64,000 nt of DNA from Marinobacter iranensis (GCF_029207565.1 NZ_JANCMW010000009.1:124001-188000), one strand, 5' to 3'. Shown: positions 31,365 through 40,666, counted from the first letter of the stretch. The notes: a model not told the origin generated them from the sequence alone. Program-made: numbers and translations.

Positions 31365-32609
31365 ATGAAGCGAATTGCAGTTATTGGCGGTGGTGTCACT
31401 GGTATCACCACTGCGTACACCCTGGCCAAGCGGGGCCTGGACGTCACCGTTTATGAGAAGCACCGTTATGCGGCGATGGAAACCTCCTTCGCCAATGGCG
31501 GGCAGCTGTCGGCCTCCAACGCTGAGGTCTGGAACAACTGGCAGACCATCATCAAGGGCCTTAAGTGGATGTCCCACAGAGATGCGCCGCTGCTGGTCAA
31601 CCCCAAGCCCTCCTGGCATAAGCTGAGCTGGTTTGTCGAATTTATTGCCGCCATTCCCCAGTACGAAAAAAACACCACCGAAACCGCCCGCCTCGCGATT
31701 GCTGCCCGCGATTATCTGTTTGCCTGGGCGCAGGAGGAAGGGATCGACTTCGACCTGAAGAAGCAGGGCATCCTCCATATCTACCGCGACAAAGCCGGTT
31801 TCGACCATGCTGCCAACGTTTCCAGGCTGCTGGCTGCCGGAGGCCTTGAGCGCCGGCCGGTCACCCCCGAGGAAATGCGCTCTATAGAACCCACGTTGGC
31901 AGGCAGCTATTACGGAGGCTTCTACACCGAAAGCGACTCAACCGGAGACATCCACAAGTTCACCAACGGCCTGGCGGATGCCATCCTGCGTCTCGGCGTC
32001 AAAACCTGCTATGAACACTCGGTGACCGAACTGAGTGCGGACCAGTCCCATGCCTGGGTCACCTCGTTTGATGGTGAAGAGCAAACCCGTGACACCTTCG
32101 ACGGTGTGGTGATCTGCGCCGGTGTCGGTAGCCGAGCGCTGGCTGCGAAACTGGGTGACCGCGTCAACATTTACCCGGTCAAAGGGTATTCCATTACCGT
32201 TGAGCTGGACGACCAGGCGTCTCAAGAGGCGGCGCCGACCGTCAGTCTGCTGGACGATGCCACCAAGATCGTGACCAGCCGGCTGGGTGATGACCGCTTC
32301 CGTGTTGCGGGTACGGCGGAATTCAGCGGCTATAACCGCGATATCCGGGATGACCGTATTCAGCCGCTCACCCGCTGGGTGGAGCAATGTTTCCCCAGCG
32401 TCTGTACCCGGCGGGTTGTGCCCTGGGCAGGGCTGCGCCCCATGCTGCCCAACATGATGCCGCGAGTCGGGCCGGGTCGTCTGCCCACGGTGTTCTATAA
32501 CACCGGGCATGGTCATCTGGGCTGGACCCTGTCGGCGATCACGGCCGAGATGCTGGCGGAAGCCGTTGAGACGTCGTCGTCAGGCACCACAGTGAGTGCT
32601 GCCGGCTAG
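31365..32609 (+). CDS. DadA-like FAD-dependent amino-acid dehydrogenase
   Basis: 414 residues from the ATG at 31365, which has CTGGAG six nt upstream and gives MKRIAVIGGGVTGITTAY, the FAD Rossmann motif. A C-terminal GHGHLGWTLS block is typical of DadA/ThiO-type oxidoreductases. These enzymes oxidise D-amino acids or glycine to oxo acids and ammonia. The tandem glycine riboswitch directly upstream points to glycine, or an amino acid metabolised to or from glycine, as the physiological signal. E. coli DadA is slightly longer (432). The next gene overlaps its stop codon by one base. Confidence 0.88.
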   Translation: MKRIAVIGGGVTGITTAYTLAKRGLDVTVYEKHRYAAMETSFANGGQLSASNAEVWNNWQTIIKGLKWMSHRDAPLLVNPKPSWHKLSWFVEFIAAIPQYEKNTTETARLAIAARDYLFAWAQEEGIDFDLKKQGILHIYRDKAGFDHAANVSRLLAAGGLERRPVTPEEMRSIEPTLAGSYYGGFYTESDSTGDIHKFTNGLADAILRLGVKTCYEHSVTELSADQSHAWVTSFDGEEQTRDTFDGVVICAGVGSRALAAKLGDRVNIYPVKGYSITVELDDQASQEAAPTVSLLDDATKIVTSRLGDDRFRVAGTAEFSGYNRDIRDDRIQPLTRWVEQCFPSVCTRRVVPWAGLRPMLPNMMPRVGPGRLPTVFYNTGHGHLGWTLSAITAEMLAEAVETSSSGTTVSAAG

Positions 32610-33571
32610 TGTTTGGTGATCCTGCCGAATCAGCGTCATTCGGCATGCAGGATTTCCTGGCGTTTGGCCGCGAGTACGGGATCAACTACCGCTTTCCCGG
32701 CATCGATCATCCCGAAGCCCTTGCTGGCGACCTCACCATCGCCCGGGGGCGGATCAATGAAACCCCCTTGCCCTCCGGATTTCGTTTCACCTATTCCGAC
32801 CTCACGATCTTGCACAGCTACGAATCCGTATCACTGGGCCATGCGCCCCTGTTGATGGTGATCGTACTTGAGGGGCAGGTTCGGCTATCGGTCGGCGCCG
32901 TTCAGCGTGAATTGCGCAGCGGTATGGCCGCCAGCCTGCAACTGCGGCCCGAGTACGCCCTTGAAGCCTATCAAGCTGCTGGCCAGCGATTAAAAACCGT
33001 CGTCCTGGCTTTCGACCCCGGGGGACAGATTCCCGCGCAGATCGAACAGGGCTCCCTGCGGACATTGCTCAGGGGCGTCCACGATCCAGTGGTTCTATGG
33101 GAGGTGCCGCCATTCCTGATGGCCATGCTGGACCAATCTCCCGGTGTCACTTTACCAGCGCTCCAGAGAATCCTTGTACTTGAAGGCCTGGCAATGCAGC
33201 TAACGGGGTTTGGTTTGCCGGAGCAGGTGCACCCGACCGGGCGAAAAAGCCGTACTTCGTCCCAGCAGCATCAACGCCTGGAAGCCGTTCGCCAGTTGCT
33301 GGAATTCGCCCCAACGGAAGATTACTCCCTGGCGGACCTTGCCCGCCGGGCCGCGATGAGCCCCAGCAGTTTGCGCAGCAAATTCCGCGCAACCTACGGG
33401 TTGTCGGTGTTCGGCTACTTACGCAAGTGCCGGCTGAACCTGGCCTGGCATTACCTGGAGCAGGGCTACTCCGTGCAGCAGGCGGCCCACCGGTCGGGCT
33501 ACCGGCATGCCACCAACTTTGCGACCGCGTTTCGGCGCCAGTTCGGCGTTTCCCCAAAAAGCGTGGATTGA
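32609..33571 (+). CDS. AraC-family regulator, PchR-like
   Basis: 320 residues from a GTG that overlaps the preceding stop (TAGTG at 32607-32611); ATG at 32645 is an alternative. The N-terminal two-thirds is a probable ligand-binding domain. The C-terminal AraC DNA-binding domain contains the two helix-turn-helix units, LADLARRAAMSPSSLRSKF and SVQQAAHRSGYRHATNF, ending FRRQFGVSPKS. This C-terminus resembles PchR/YbtA-type regulators of siderophore uptake, and a TonB siderophore receptor gene follows. It probably activates that receptor gene with its ferric siderophore as co-signal. Overlap with the riboswitch-led gene suggests glycine input too. Confidence 0.85.
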   Translation: MFGDPAESASFGMQDFLAFGREYGINYRFPGIDHPEALAGDLTIARGRINETPLPSGFRFTYSDLTILHSYESVSLGHAPLLMVIVLEGQVRLSVGAVQRELRSGMAASLQLRPEYALEAYQAAGQRLKTVVLAFDPGGQIPAQIEQGSLRTLLRGVHDPVVLWEVPPFLMAMLDQSPGVTLPALQRILVLEGLAMQLTGFGLPEQVHPTGRKSRTSSQQHQRLEAVRQLLEFAPTEDYSLADLARRAAMSPSSLRSKFRATYGLSVFGYLRKCRLNLAWHYLEQGYSVQQAAHRSGYRHATNFATAFRRQFGVSPKSVD

Positions 33572-33626
33572 ACAACAGAGTTTGTCGTTATTCATACAAA
33601 ACCTGTCATTCGGCATATTTATTCCT

Positions 33627-33669
33627 GGATCTAAAAGCGAATAATTCGCATTAAATTATCGTTAGATCC
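33627..33669 (+). promoter_or_regulatory. Possible Fur-like / AraC operator upstream of siderophore receptor
   Basis: GGATCTAA (33627-33634) and TTAGATCC (33662-33669) form an 8-bp perfect inverted repeat. Between the arms, GCGAATAATTCGCATTAAA (33637-33655) matches 11 of 19 positions of the E. coli Fur box by my alignment. The element ends 14 nt before the receptor start codon. Iron-dependent repression would fit, but the match is moderate. Confidence 0.35.
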
Positions 33670-33682
33670 AAGTGAGGTTTTC

Positions 33683-35785
33683 ATGTCCCGATACACCCGT
33701 TTGTCTTTTGCCGTCGCCGTGGCCCTTGCCGGTGTCACAGGTACGCCGATGACTGCAGCCCAGGGACAGGGCGAGCCGGAAATGCTGGACGCGTTGACCG
33801 TGACAGCAACCCGCAGCGCTACGAAAACCGATACCCCTGTCATTGAAACCCCGCAATCGGTCTCTGTGATTGATCGGGAGGAGTGGGAAGAAAAAGGCGC
33901 CCGCAGTGTTCAGCGTGCTGCCAACTACACCCCGGGCGTGGGCACCAACCAGGTGGGCTCCTCCAGTCGTTACGACTACATGATCCTCCGTGGGTTTTCC
34001 GATGGCAGTATCAATAACACCTATCTGGACGGCCTGCGGGTAATGAACGACGGTGGCTCCTACAGCTCCTTTGCCATTGATCCCTGGTTCCTTGAGCGCA
34101 TCGAGATTGTGAAAGGCCCGACGTCAGTGCTTTATGGCCAGGGCTCACCCGGGGGCATCGTCGCACTGACCAGCAAGCGGCCGGAATTCCGCGACCAGGG
34201 CGAGATCCGGGTCAGCCTGGGCAACAATGCCCAGCGCAGCTTTGCCTTTGACATCACCGGGCCGGTGGGTGAGGAGCAACGGGTGGCCTACCGACTGACC
34301 GGCATCGCCTCAGCCGCCGACGCGCAACAGGACCACGTGGAACTGGATCGCCGCGCCATCGCCCCTTCGCTGACCTGGGACATGACCGACAACACCAGCC
34401 TCACCTTGCTGGCCTACCTTCAGCGCGACCCGGAAGGCGGCTACCACAGCGGTCTGCCCTACGAGGGCACGGTGGAGTCCCGCAACGGCCAGAAAATCGA
34501 TAATACTTTCTTCGAGGGCGAGCCGGACTATGACCTGTTCCGGCGCGACATGACCATGGTGGGCTACGACCTGGAGCACCGCATCAACAACAACTGGTCC
34601 GCCCTGCAGAAGGCCCGCTACCTGGATTCGGACGTTGAGTTGAAGCAGGTCTACGCCTATGGTTGGGCCACGGACACTGAACTCCTTCGTTACTACTCCG
34701 GCGGCGATGAGGACCTGCAGGCGGTCACCATCGATAACCAGATCCAGGGCGAGCTGACCACCGGCGTGGTGGACCATACCGTATTGGTGGGTGTGGACTA
34801 TCAGCAGCGTGAGAATGATGTGGTCTGGCCATCAGGTGCTTTCCCGAACATTGATGCTTTCGACCCGCAGTATGGAGCCGAACCCTCCGCCCTATACCCT
34901 CCAGAACGCAACCTCCGTAAGCAGAAACAGACCGGGGTTTACCTTCAGGACCAGTTGGCTGCCGGCGGCTGGCGCCTGACTCTGGGTGGTCGTCATGACT
35001 GGGTGGAAATCGAGAATACCAACCGTGATAACGGTTCAGTCGTGGAACTGGACGAGACCCAGTTCAGTGGTCGTACCGGCCTGCTCTACCTGTTCGATAA
35101 CGGCATTGCACCTTACGTGTCCTACTCCACGTCGTTTTCTCCCAGCGCTTATACCGATCAGAACGGTGACCTTCTGGAGCCCAGCGAAGGCAAGCAGATT
35201 GAAACCGGGCTGAGATACCAACCGGTGGGAACCCGTGATCTTTATACGCTCTCGCTGTTCCGCATCAACCAGGAAAACCTGGCCACCAAGCTGCCGCAGG
35301 AAAACTTCTATCGCGGCATTGGTGAAATCGAGTCACAGGGCGTGGAACTGGAGGCCAAGGCACAGCTCACCGAGAACCTGAACGTCCAGGCCGGGTACGC
35401 CTACACCGACGTCACCTTTGAGAAGTCGGAGGCCTATCGGGAGGGCAAGAGTGCCAGCCAGGTGCCGGAACACCAACTGACCCTGTGGACGGGCTATCGA
35501 TTCTCTCGGGGAGCGCTTGATGGCGCCAACGCCGGGTTGGGTGTGCGTCATATCGCCGATATCTACGCCGATGACGCCAACACCAAAAAGGTACCGGATT
35601 ACACCCTGGTGGATCTGGCCCTGGGCTATGACCTCGGTAAGCTCGGCCTGGAGGGCGTTTCCACCCGGCTTAACGTGAACAACCTGCTGGACAAGGAATA
35701 CGTGGCGTCGTGCTACAACAGCCTGGAGTTCTGCTACTTTGGCGCGGAGCGGAACGTGACGGCGTCTGTGTCGTATCGGTTCTGA
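33683..35785 (+). CDS. TonB-dependent siderophore receptor (FhuA/FpvA type)
   Basis: 700 residues. A signal peptide (about 1-27) is followed by a short TonB-box-like stretch ([12 protein letters not shown]), the plug domain (about 50-165; ETPQSVSVIDREEW, RGFSD, GPTSVLYGQGSPGG) and a 22-strand beta-barrel ending in the outer-membrane signal SYRF. The plug motifs are those of hydroxamate-type siderophore receptors. There is no N-terminal signalling domain, so it does not itself drive an anti-sigma cascade. It imports a ferric siderophore across the outer membrane. The upstream AraC gene is its likely regulator. Confidence 0.93.
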   Translation: MSRYTRLSFAVAVALAGVTGTPMTAAQGQGEPEMLDALTVTATRSATKTDTPVIETPQSVSVIDREEWEEKGARSVQRAANYTPGVGTNQVGSSSRYDYMILRGFSDGSINNTYLDGLRVMNDGGSYSSFAIDPWFLERIEIVKGPTSVLYGQGSPGGIVALTSKRPEFRDQGEIRVSLGNNAQRSFAFDITGPVGEEQRVAYRLTGIASAADAQQDHVELDRRAIAPSLTWDMTDNTSLTLLAYLQRDPEGGYHSGLPYEGTVESRNGQKIDNTFFEGEPDYDLFRRDMTMVGYDLEHRINNNWSALQKARYLDSDVELKQVYAYGWATDTELLRYYSGGDEDLQAVTIDNQIQGELTTGVVDHTVLVGVDYQQRENDVVWPSGAFPNIDAFDPQYGAEPSALYPPERNLRKQKQTGVYLQDQLAAGGWRLTLGGRHDWVEIENTNRDNGSVVELDETQFSGRTGLLYLFDNGIAPYVSYSTSFSPSAYTDQNGDLLEPSEGKQIETGLRYQPVGTRDLYTLSLFRINQENLATKLPQENFYRGIGEIESQGVELEAKAQLTENLNVQAGYAYTDVTFEKSEAYREGKSASQVPEHQLTLWTGYRFSRGALDGANAGLGVRHIADIYADDANTKKVPDYTLVDLALGYDLGKLGLEGVSTRLNVNNLLDKEYVASCYNSLEFCYFGAERNVTASVSYRF

Positions 35786-35830
35786 GTTGCTGTCTCACGA
35801 CCGGGTATTGAAAGCCTGACTACTGAAAAT

Positions 35831-35854
35831 AGAGTCGATTCCGGCTCTGTTTTT
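35831..35854 (+). terminator. Intrinsic terminator after the TonB receptor
   Basis: AGAGTCG (35831-35837) pairs with CGGCTCT (35842-35848), including one U-G wobble, around a 4-nt ATTC loop. GTTTTT follows. Convincing rho-independent terminator for the receptor transcript. Confidence 0.75.
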
Positions 35855-36031
35855 AAGTAATATTACGAAACTCTTTTGGAGTGGTCGTCCGGCCACTCTT
35901 CCTTGTCGTGTAGGACCAAATAGGCACTCACCCGGTACCTTTGGGGGATTACCGAGTACATAAATATCAAGGAAGATGCGGGCCTTCTGCCACACAATAC
36001 CAACTAACCGTTTACTCAGAAGACTCCTGCA

Positions 36032-37537
36032 ATGCCCGCTACCGTGCTCTCCGGCTTTACCCACAATTTCCTGGGTAACGCACCCACCTGGTACAAACAG
36101 GTCATTATTCTTTTCCTGATTGCCAACCCGCTGATTGTCTGGACCCTGGGGCCTGCCGTGGCGGGCTGGGTACTGGTGGGAGAATTTATCTTCACCCTGG
36201 CCATGGCGCTGAAGTGCTATCCATTGCTGCCGGGTGGGCTACTGGCCATAGAAGCCCTGCTGATCGGTATGACCACCCCGGATGCGGTGTATCACGAAGT
36301 GCTGGTGAACTTCCCGGTGATCCTGCTGCTGATGTTCATGGTAGCCGGCATTTACTTCATGAAAGAGCTGCTGCTGGTAACCTTCACCCAGATCCTTGTG
36401 GGCGTGCGTTCCAAATCCGCGCTGTCACTGCTGTTCTGCGCAGCGGCAGCCCTGCTATCCGCCTTTCTGGATGCGCTGACCGTAACCGCCGTTATTATCA
36501 GCGTTGCCGTAGGCTTTTATTCGGTGTATCACAAGGTGGCGTCCGGAAAGGGGTATCACCATGCCGATCACAATGCCAACAGTGATGAACAGGTGATCGA
36601 ACTGCACCGGGAGGATCTGGACAAGTTTCGGGCATTCCTGCGCAGCCTGTTGATGCACGGTGCTATCGGTACCGCCCTGGGCGGGGTAGCGACCATGGTG
36701 GGGGAGCCCCAGAACCTGCTGATTGCCAAGGTAGTGGGCTGGGATTTTGCCAGTTTCTTCCTGCATATGGCGCCGGTAAGCCTGCCGGTGCTTGCGGCCG
36801 GCCTGACCACCTGCTGGCTGCTGGAGAAGCTGCGCTGGTTTGGTTACGGCGCCCGCCTGCCGAAACCAGTGCGCCAGGTGCTGGAAGAGTTCGCCGACAA
36901 CGAACGCATAAAGCGTACAAAAGCTGACCAGGCGGCCCTGTGGGTGCAGGCGATGGCGGCACTGGTTCTGGTCATCGGCCTGGCATTTCACCTGGCGGAG
37001 GTAGGGCTGATTGGCCTGCTGGTGATCATCCTCATCACTGCATTTACCGGCATTACCGACGAACACCAGATAGGTAAGGCCTTTCAGGAATCCCTGCCGT
37101 TCACCTCACTGCTGGTGGTGTTCTTCGCCATTGTTGCAGTGATTCACGAGCAACACCTGTTCAAGCCGATTATCGAATTCGTACTCAGCCTGCCTCAGGA
37201 CCAGCAACCGGGTATGTTCTTTATCGCCAATGGGCTGCTGTCGATGATCAGCGATAATGTGTTCGTGGCTACGGTGTACATCAGCGAAATCAAACAGGCC
37301 CTGGATGCAGGCAGTATCGACTACGAACATTTCCAGGAACTGGCTATCGCCATCAATACCGGCACCAACCTGCCCAGCGTAGCCACACCGAATGGCCAGG
37401 CGGCATTCCTGTTCCTGCTGACGTCGGCCATCGCTCCCCTGGTGCGCTTGTCCTACGGGCGAATGGTGATTATGGCGTTTCCGTACACCATTGTTATGGG
37501 TTCGGTTGGCCTGTTCTGCGTTATTAATCTGGTGTAA
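36032..37537 (+). CDS. nhaB: Na+/H+ antiporter NhaB
   Basis: 501 residues, close to the E. coli and P. aeruginosa NhaB lengths. NhaB exports Na+ in exchange for protons across the inner membrane. About twelve hydrophobic segments are seen. Family blocks include [15 protein letters not shown] at the start, [17 protein letters not shown] (about 148-164), [11 protein letters not shown] (about 227) and [19 protein letters not shown] near the C-terminus. The ATG at 36032 follows a long leader (about 180 nt after the receptor terminator) in which I see a small GAGTGG/CCACTC hairpin but no recognised regulatory RNA. A good fit for a halotolerant marine cell. Confidence 0.95.
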   Translation: MPATVLSGFTHNFLGNAPTWYKQVIILFLIANPLIVWTLGPAVAGWVLVGEFIFTLAMALKCYPLLPGGLLAIEALLIGMTTPDAVYHEVLVNFPVILLLMFMVAGIYFMKELLLVTFTQILVGVRSKSALSLLFCAAAALLSAFLDALTVTAVIISVAVGFYSVYHKVASGKGYHHADHNANSDEQVIELHREDLDKFRAFLRSLLMHGAIGTALGGVATMVGEPQNLLIAKVVGWDFASFFLHMAPVSLPVLAAGLTTCWLLEKLRWFGYGARLPKPVRQVLEEFADNERIKRTKADQAALWVQAMAALVLVIGLAFHLAEVGLIGLLVIILITAFTGITDEHQIGKAFQESLPFTSLLVVFFAIVAVIHEQHLFKPIIEFVLSLPQDQQPGMFFIANGLLSMISDNVFVATVYISEIKQALDAGSIDYEHFQELAIAINTGTNLPSVATPNGQAAFLFLLTSAIAPLVRLSYGRMVIMAFPYTIVMGSVGLFCVINLV

Positions 37538-37653
37538 AACCAAACCGTGTAGACGTATGCGCTACCGGTAATTGTTGCCCGGCATTCAGTGCAATCCCGT
37601 GCAGGTCTGTTACTCTTTTCAGAAACTTGTAAAGACAATGGCCTCCGGCAACG

Positions 37654-38496
37654 ATGACAATAACAGCCAGAATTCCGACCAGACGTCACGGCAACTTCCC
37701 TCTTTTCGAGCGGTTTCCCAATGCCCGTCGCGTGTTCCTGACCTTGCTCATTAGTCTTTGCCTGGCCGCTTCCACCCAGGCCCAGGACGTTCGCGATACT
37801 CTCACGGTAGGCTATGTGGATGTGCCGCCACTGGCATTCCAGGGTGACGATGGCCGTGCCGAGGGCGTATTTATCGAGCTGACCCGCCGTGTGGCGGAAG
37901 AGGCGGGGTATGACCTGGATTTCCAGTACCTGCCGGTAAGCCGCGCCTACTTCTATCTGCGCACGGGCGGTATCGACATCTGGCCCGGTGTCACCGGAGT
38001 ACCGGCGCTTGAGAACGAAGTGCTGGAAAGCTTTGTCAGCCCATTGCCGTTCCAGCTCAGTGCCTGGGGCATGGAAGATGTGCCCTCGATTTCGCACTTC
38101 AGCGACCTGAACAATAAAACCCTGATTCTGATTTCCGGTTATACCTACGGTGGCCTGGCTGCCCGCCTGGAATCCACGCCCGGTATCACGGTAACCGAGG
38201 CCCCCAATCACGAGGCAGCGGTGGCGATGCTAAAACGCGGGCGGGGCGATTACCTGCTGGACTACCAGGATCCCGTGAGAGCTGTCCTGAAAGAATTTCC
38301 GGTACGTGGCATTCGTGAGTATCCCGTACGTACCCGTAACGCTGCCTGGATATTCTCTCTTGCCAACCCGAAAAGCAGCCAGTTACGTGATGAATTTGAT
38401 GACGCCTACCTTCGTCTTGCCGCTCGGGGTGAGGTCCCGGAGCCCCGAACGCTGAGCAAGGGGTTTTTGCTACCCGGACTACCAGAGCTGCCTTAG
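37654..38496 (+). CDS. Solitary periplasmic solute-binding protein (SBP family 3)
   Basis: 280 residues. A basic N-terminus and a hydrophobic segment (about 25-42, ending STQAQ) look like a long signal peptide. The rest is a family 3 solute-binding fold (LTVGYVDVPPLAFQGDDG, GGIDIWPGVTG). As with the protein at 7893, no ABC transporter components are adjacent. The ligand is unknown; amino acids are the common substrates of the family. Its TAG stop overlaps the TAA of the convergent DUF3047 gene by four bases (38493-38496). Confidence 0.83.
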   Translation: MTITARIPTRRHGNFPLFERFPNARRVFLTLLISLCLAASTQAQDVRDTLTVGYVDVPPLAFQGDDGRAEGVFIELTRRVAEEAGYDLDFQYLPVSRAYFYLRTGGIDIWPGVTGVPALENEVLESFVSPLPFQLSAWGMEDVPSISHFSDLNNKTLILISGYTYGGLAARLESTPGITVTEAPNHEAAVAMLKRGRGDYLLDYQDPVRAVLKEFPVRGIREYPVRTRNAAWIFSLANPKSSQLRDEFDDAYLRLAARGEVPEPRTLSKGFLLPGLPELP

Positions 38497-39206
38497 GGCC
38501 TGATCAGGCTGACATCACCGTACCAGGCCGTTGCGGACTCTCCGGTATTGTCTGAATCAGACATGATCGCCACGCCTACCAGTCTTGGTGGTGTTTGGCC
38601 AAAGGCCTCGCGGTAGTCTGCGACAATGTCCCGCTCCACGGTAACCCATTCGCCGGTGTTCTCTGCCCCGGAATTCGCGGCCACCATCATTGTGGTATCG
38701 GTAAAGGGGTTGGCGACGATTTCTCCAACCGGCAAACGATTGGCCCAGATGTAGTTCAGGGCGTTGCCCGGCAGCTCCTCCCCAAACACCATTTCCACTG
38801 CCTTGCGCTTGGCACGTTCGAAAAAACCGGCGCCCTCGGGCTCGAACTCGAACGCCACGTATACACGGGCCGGGTAGTCATCGCCTTCTTTTCTTCGTGC
38901 ATTTCCCTGCTCAAATACATTCGACACCTTCCAGCGCCAGCGCAGAATCAGTGAATCCCCGGGTTCCACAGAAACCCGTGCAATCAGTCCGGATGCGCTG
39001 TTGTGGGTGGTTGCCTCAACAACCTGTTTACCGTTCTCGGTTATCAGCTGATAGCGGCTGTGGCGTTCGATATCCGGAAATATCAGTGGCTCCCAGCCTT
39101 CGTTGAGCGACGACATGGTCGAAAAAGGCTGGATGGTTGCAGACGGCTCGGCGACGGATGCGAATGAAACCAGCATCAGAACAGTTAGCAATAGGGGTCG
39201 CATCAT
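38493..39206 (-). CDS. DUF3047 exported protein
   Basis: 237 residues with a signal peptide (about 1-19, ending SVAEP). The body has blocks typical of DUF3047: LRWRWKVSNVFEQGN (about 88-102), DDYPARVYVAFEF, NYIWANRLP and a terminal DSDNTGESATAWYGDV. These proteins are predicted beta-rich and periplasmic; their function is not known. It is transcribed towards the solute-binding gene and probably shares a minus-strand unit with the K+ channel gene, whose end is 36 nt upstream of its start. Confidence 0.82.
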   Translation of the reverse strand: MMRPLLLTVLMLVSFASVAEPSATIQPFSTMSSLNEGWEPLIFPDIERHSRYQLITENGKQVVEATTHNSASGLIARVSVEPGDSLILRWRWKVSNVFEQGNARRKEGDDYPARVYVAFEFEPEGAGFFERAKRKAVEMVFGEELPGNALNYIWANRLPVGEIVANPFTDTTMMVAANSGAENTGEWVTVERDIVADYREAFGQTPPRLVGVAIMSDSDNTGESATAWYGDVSLIRP

Positions 39207-39241
39207 CGATGTCCCTCGTCGTGCCTACGTCTGGCATGTTG

Positions 39242-40297
39242 TCAATCGGAAATCAGTTTTTCCCACTCGGAGGCATGAATGCGCCGATTAGCAATGTAGT
39301 AAATCCTCGCGCCGGCCTGGATCGGGAAATCAACAGTGGGGTTGATCTCGATAGTCTTGGCCGCCCGCGGCAGCACGCCGATGATCAGTGCGTCGAAATG
39401 CGCTTTGAAAGGCCGTAGCAGATCGCCCACGGTATGGTCGGTAGTGTTTTCGGGCACTGTCAGAGAAAACTGGGTCATACCACCGGCTACGCTTAACAAA
39501 TCATGGTGCAAGGTGCTGGAGCCGGGATCGGCTGCGGATTTTGCAAGCATCTCTACTGCAACTGACGGTGTGCACTCAACGGTTGGGCAATGATGTGTCA
39601 GCAGCTGGCTCAGCCGTTCATTGTTGAAGTAAGCGATCATATGCGCCTTGGGGTTCAACTGGTAGCAGAGCAGCGAACAGGTGAGTGTAATGTCGTCTTC
39701 CGGTGTGTCGACAATGATACAGCTGGCGCGTGCCAGGCCGGTTCGATTCAGTTCCAGCTCGTCGGTGTACTGTTTCAGCCTGACAAAGTGAACTTTCTCC
39801 GGCATCGGGTTTTCTTCGGGGCTGTCGCCCGCCATAACGATGGTCCTGCCTGACTTGCTGAGGGATTCCTCTTTCAGCAGAAGTTCCAGCAGGTGCAAAG
39901 TGCGGGTATCGTTCCATCCGATAACCACGATGTGGCCGGTCAGTGTCTGGAAATCCTTCAAACCTTTCACTCCTTTCTGCCAGTGATGCACCGCAAACGC
40001 GCCCACGCGACCAATGGTGATCGCAAACAGGCTAAGACCTGCTGGAACGATAAAACCGGCAGTCCACGCGCGTCCGGCTGTGGTTGATGGCGAAAAGTCG
40101 CCGTAGCCAACGGTGGACGCAGTGACCACCAGCCAGTAGAAAAACCGTTCTGGCTGAATCAACGCGGTTTCGCCGGCCAACATAAGCCCGATCCAGGACA
40201 GAATGGTATAACACAGGAGCATCGCCATCAGGTTGTAGCCCGAAAGTTCGGTCAGATAGCCGGCGAACAGCTTGCGCAGTTTTTGGATGATCGGCAT
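39242..40297 (-). CDS. Voltage-independent K+ channel with RCK domain
   Basis: 351 residues from the ATG at 40297; a GTG at 40375 would add 26 weakly plausible residues. Two transmembrane helices flank a pore loop with the selectivity filter TVGYGD (residues 62-67). Then come a TrkA-N/RCK Rossmann domain (HIVVIGWNDTRTLHLLELLL, in two blocks, about 114-135; IIVDTPEDD) and a C-terminal domain. It resembles bacterial Kch/MthK-like channels. It should conduct K+ across the inner membrane under nucleotide or ion control. It is divergent from the nrdA regulatory region. Confidence 0.9.
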   Translation of the reverse strand: MPIIQKLRKLFAGYLTELSGYNLMAMLLCYTILSWIGLMLAGETALIQPERFFYWLVVTASTVGYGDFSPSTTAGRAWTAGFIVPAGLSLFAITIGRVGAFAVHHWQKGVKGLKDFQTLTGHIVVIGWNDTRTLHLLELLLKEESLSKSGRTIVMAGDSPEENPMPEKVHFVRLKQYTDELELNRTGLARASCIIVDTPEDDITLTCSLLCYQLNPKAHMIAYFNNERLSQLLTHHCPTVECTPSVAVEMLAKSAADPGSSTLHHDLLSVAGGMTQFSLTVPENTTDHTVGDLLRPFKAHFDALIIGVLPRAAKTIEINPTVDFPIQAGARIYYIANRRIHASEWEKLISD

Positions 40298-40401
40298 CTG
40301 GCAATGAGGCTCCGGTAAAACAGGACTCTGTACTTCGCCCGAAACAGCCAAACGTGTCAAGGTAACGACGGGCACCGAACACTGGGTTGTTCCATCAGGA
40401 G

Positions 40402-40449
40402 TTTAAGAATATAGTGTCAAGATCCTTGGTTATACACTAGATGTTGTGT
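40402..40449 (+). promoter_or_regulatory. Tandem NrdR boxes upstream of nrdA
   Basis: ACACTAGATGTTGTGT at 40434-40449 matches the NrdR-box consensus (acaCwAtATaTwGtgt) at 14 of 16 positions by my count. A second, weaker box TTTAAGAATATAGTGT at 40402-40417 matches in its right half. They start exactly 32 bp apart, the three-helical-turn spacing characteristic of NrdR operators. NrdR represses ribonucleotide reductase genes in response to dATP/ATP. A promoter would be expected to overlap these boxes. Confidence 0.75.
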
Positions 40450-40454
40450 TTATC

Positions 40455-40463
40455 TTATCCACA
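40455..40463 (+). promoter_or_regulatory. Perfect DnaA box upstream of nrdA
   Basis: TTATCCACA, an exact consensus DnaA box, lies 5 nt after the second NrdR box and just before the cobalamin riboswitch. In E. coli, DnaA binds near the nrdAB promoter and links dNTP supply to replication initiation; a similar role is inferred here. Confidence 0.6.
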
Positions 40464-40618
40464 ACGCTTGGTGTAGGGAATCCGGTGAGACTCCGGAACT
40501 GACGCGCAGCGGTATTGGGGAACAAGCGTGGCATAAAGACACTGGCTAACGCCGGGAAGTCGTCACGTAAGGCCGAACCACACGGTTCACGCCCCTGAGT
40601 CCGAAGACCTGCCAGGGA
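40462..40618 (+). ncRNA. Cobalamin (AdoCbl) riboswitch upstream of nrdA
   Basis: The aptamer signature is clear: GGTGTAGGGAATCCGGTGAG near 40470-40489, then ACTCCGGAACTGACGCGCAG, and the B12 box GAGTCCGAAGACCTGCCA at 40597-40614. The aptamer is followed by a CACCTT/AAGGTG hairpin (40627-40645) and then a REPIN-like palindrome before the nrdA start at 40839. Cobalamin binding would be expected to switch off the B12-independent class Ia reductase when a B12-dependent class II enzyme can serve. The exact 5' end is estimated. Confidence 0.92.
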
Positions 40619-40666
40619 AACAACTGCACCTTCGCGTATAAGGTGAGCAGATCGGAATGACACCAC

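Noticed and set aside
34330..34345. parS-like AGGACCACGTGGAACT
   Set aside because: It matches the Pseudomonas parS palindrome in one half only (12/16), lies inside the TonB receptor gene and is probably chance. No perfect parS was seen in the window.
35879..35898. GAGTGG/CCACTC hairpin in the nhaB leader as a Na+ or pH riboswitch
   Set aside because: Only a 6-bp stem with an 8-nt loop; no further conserved structure that I can recognise.
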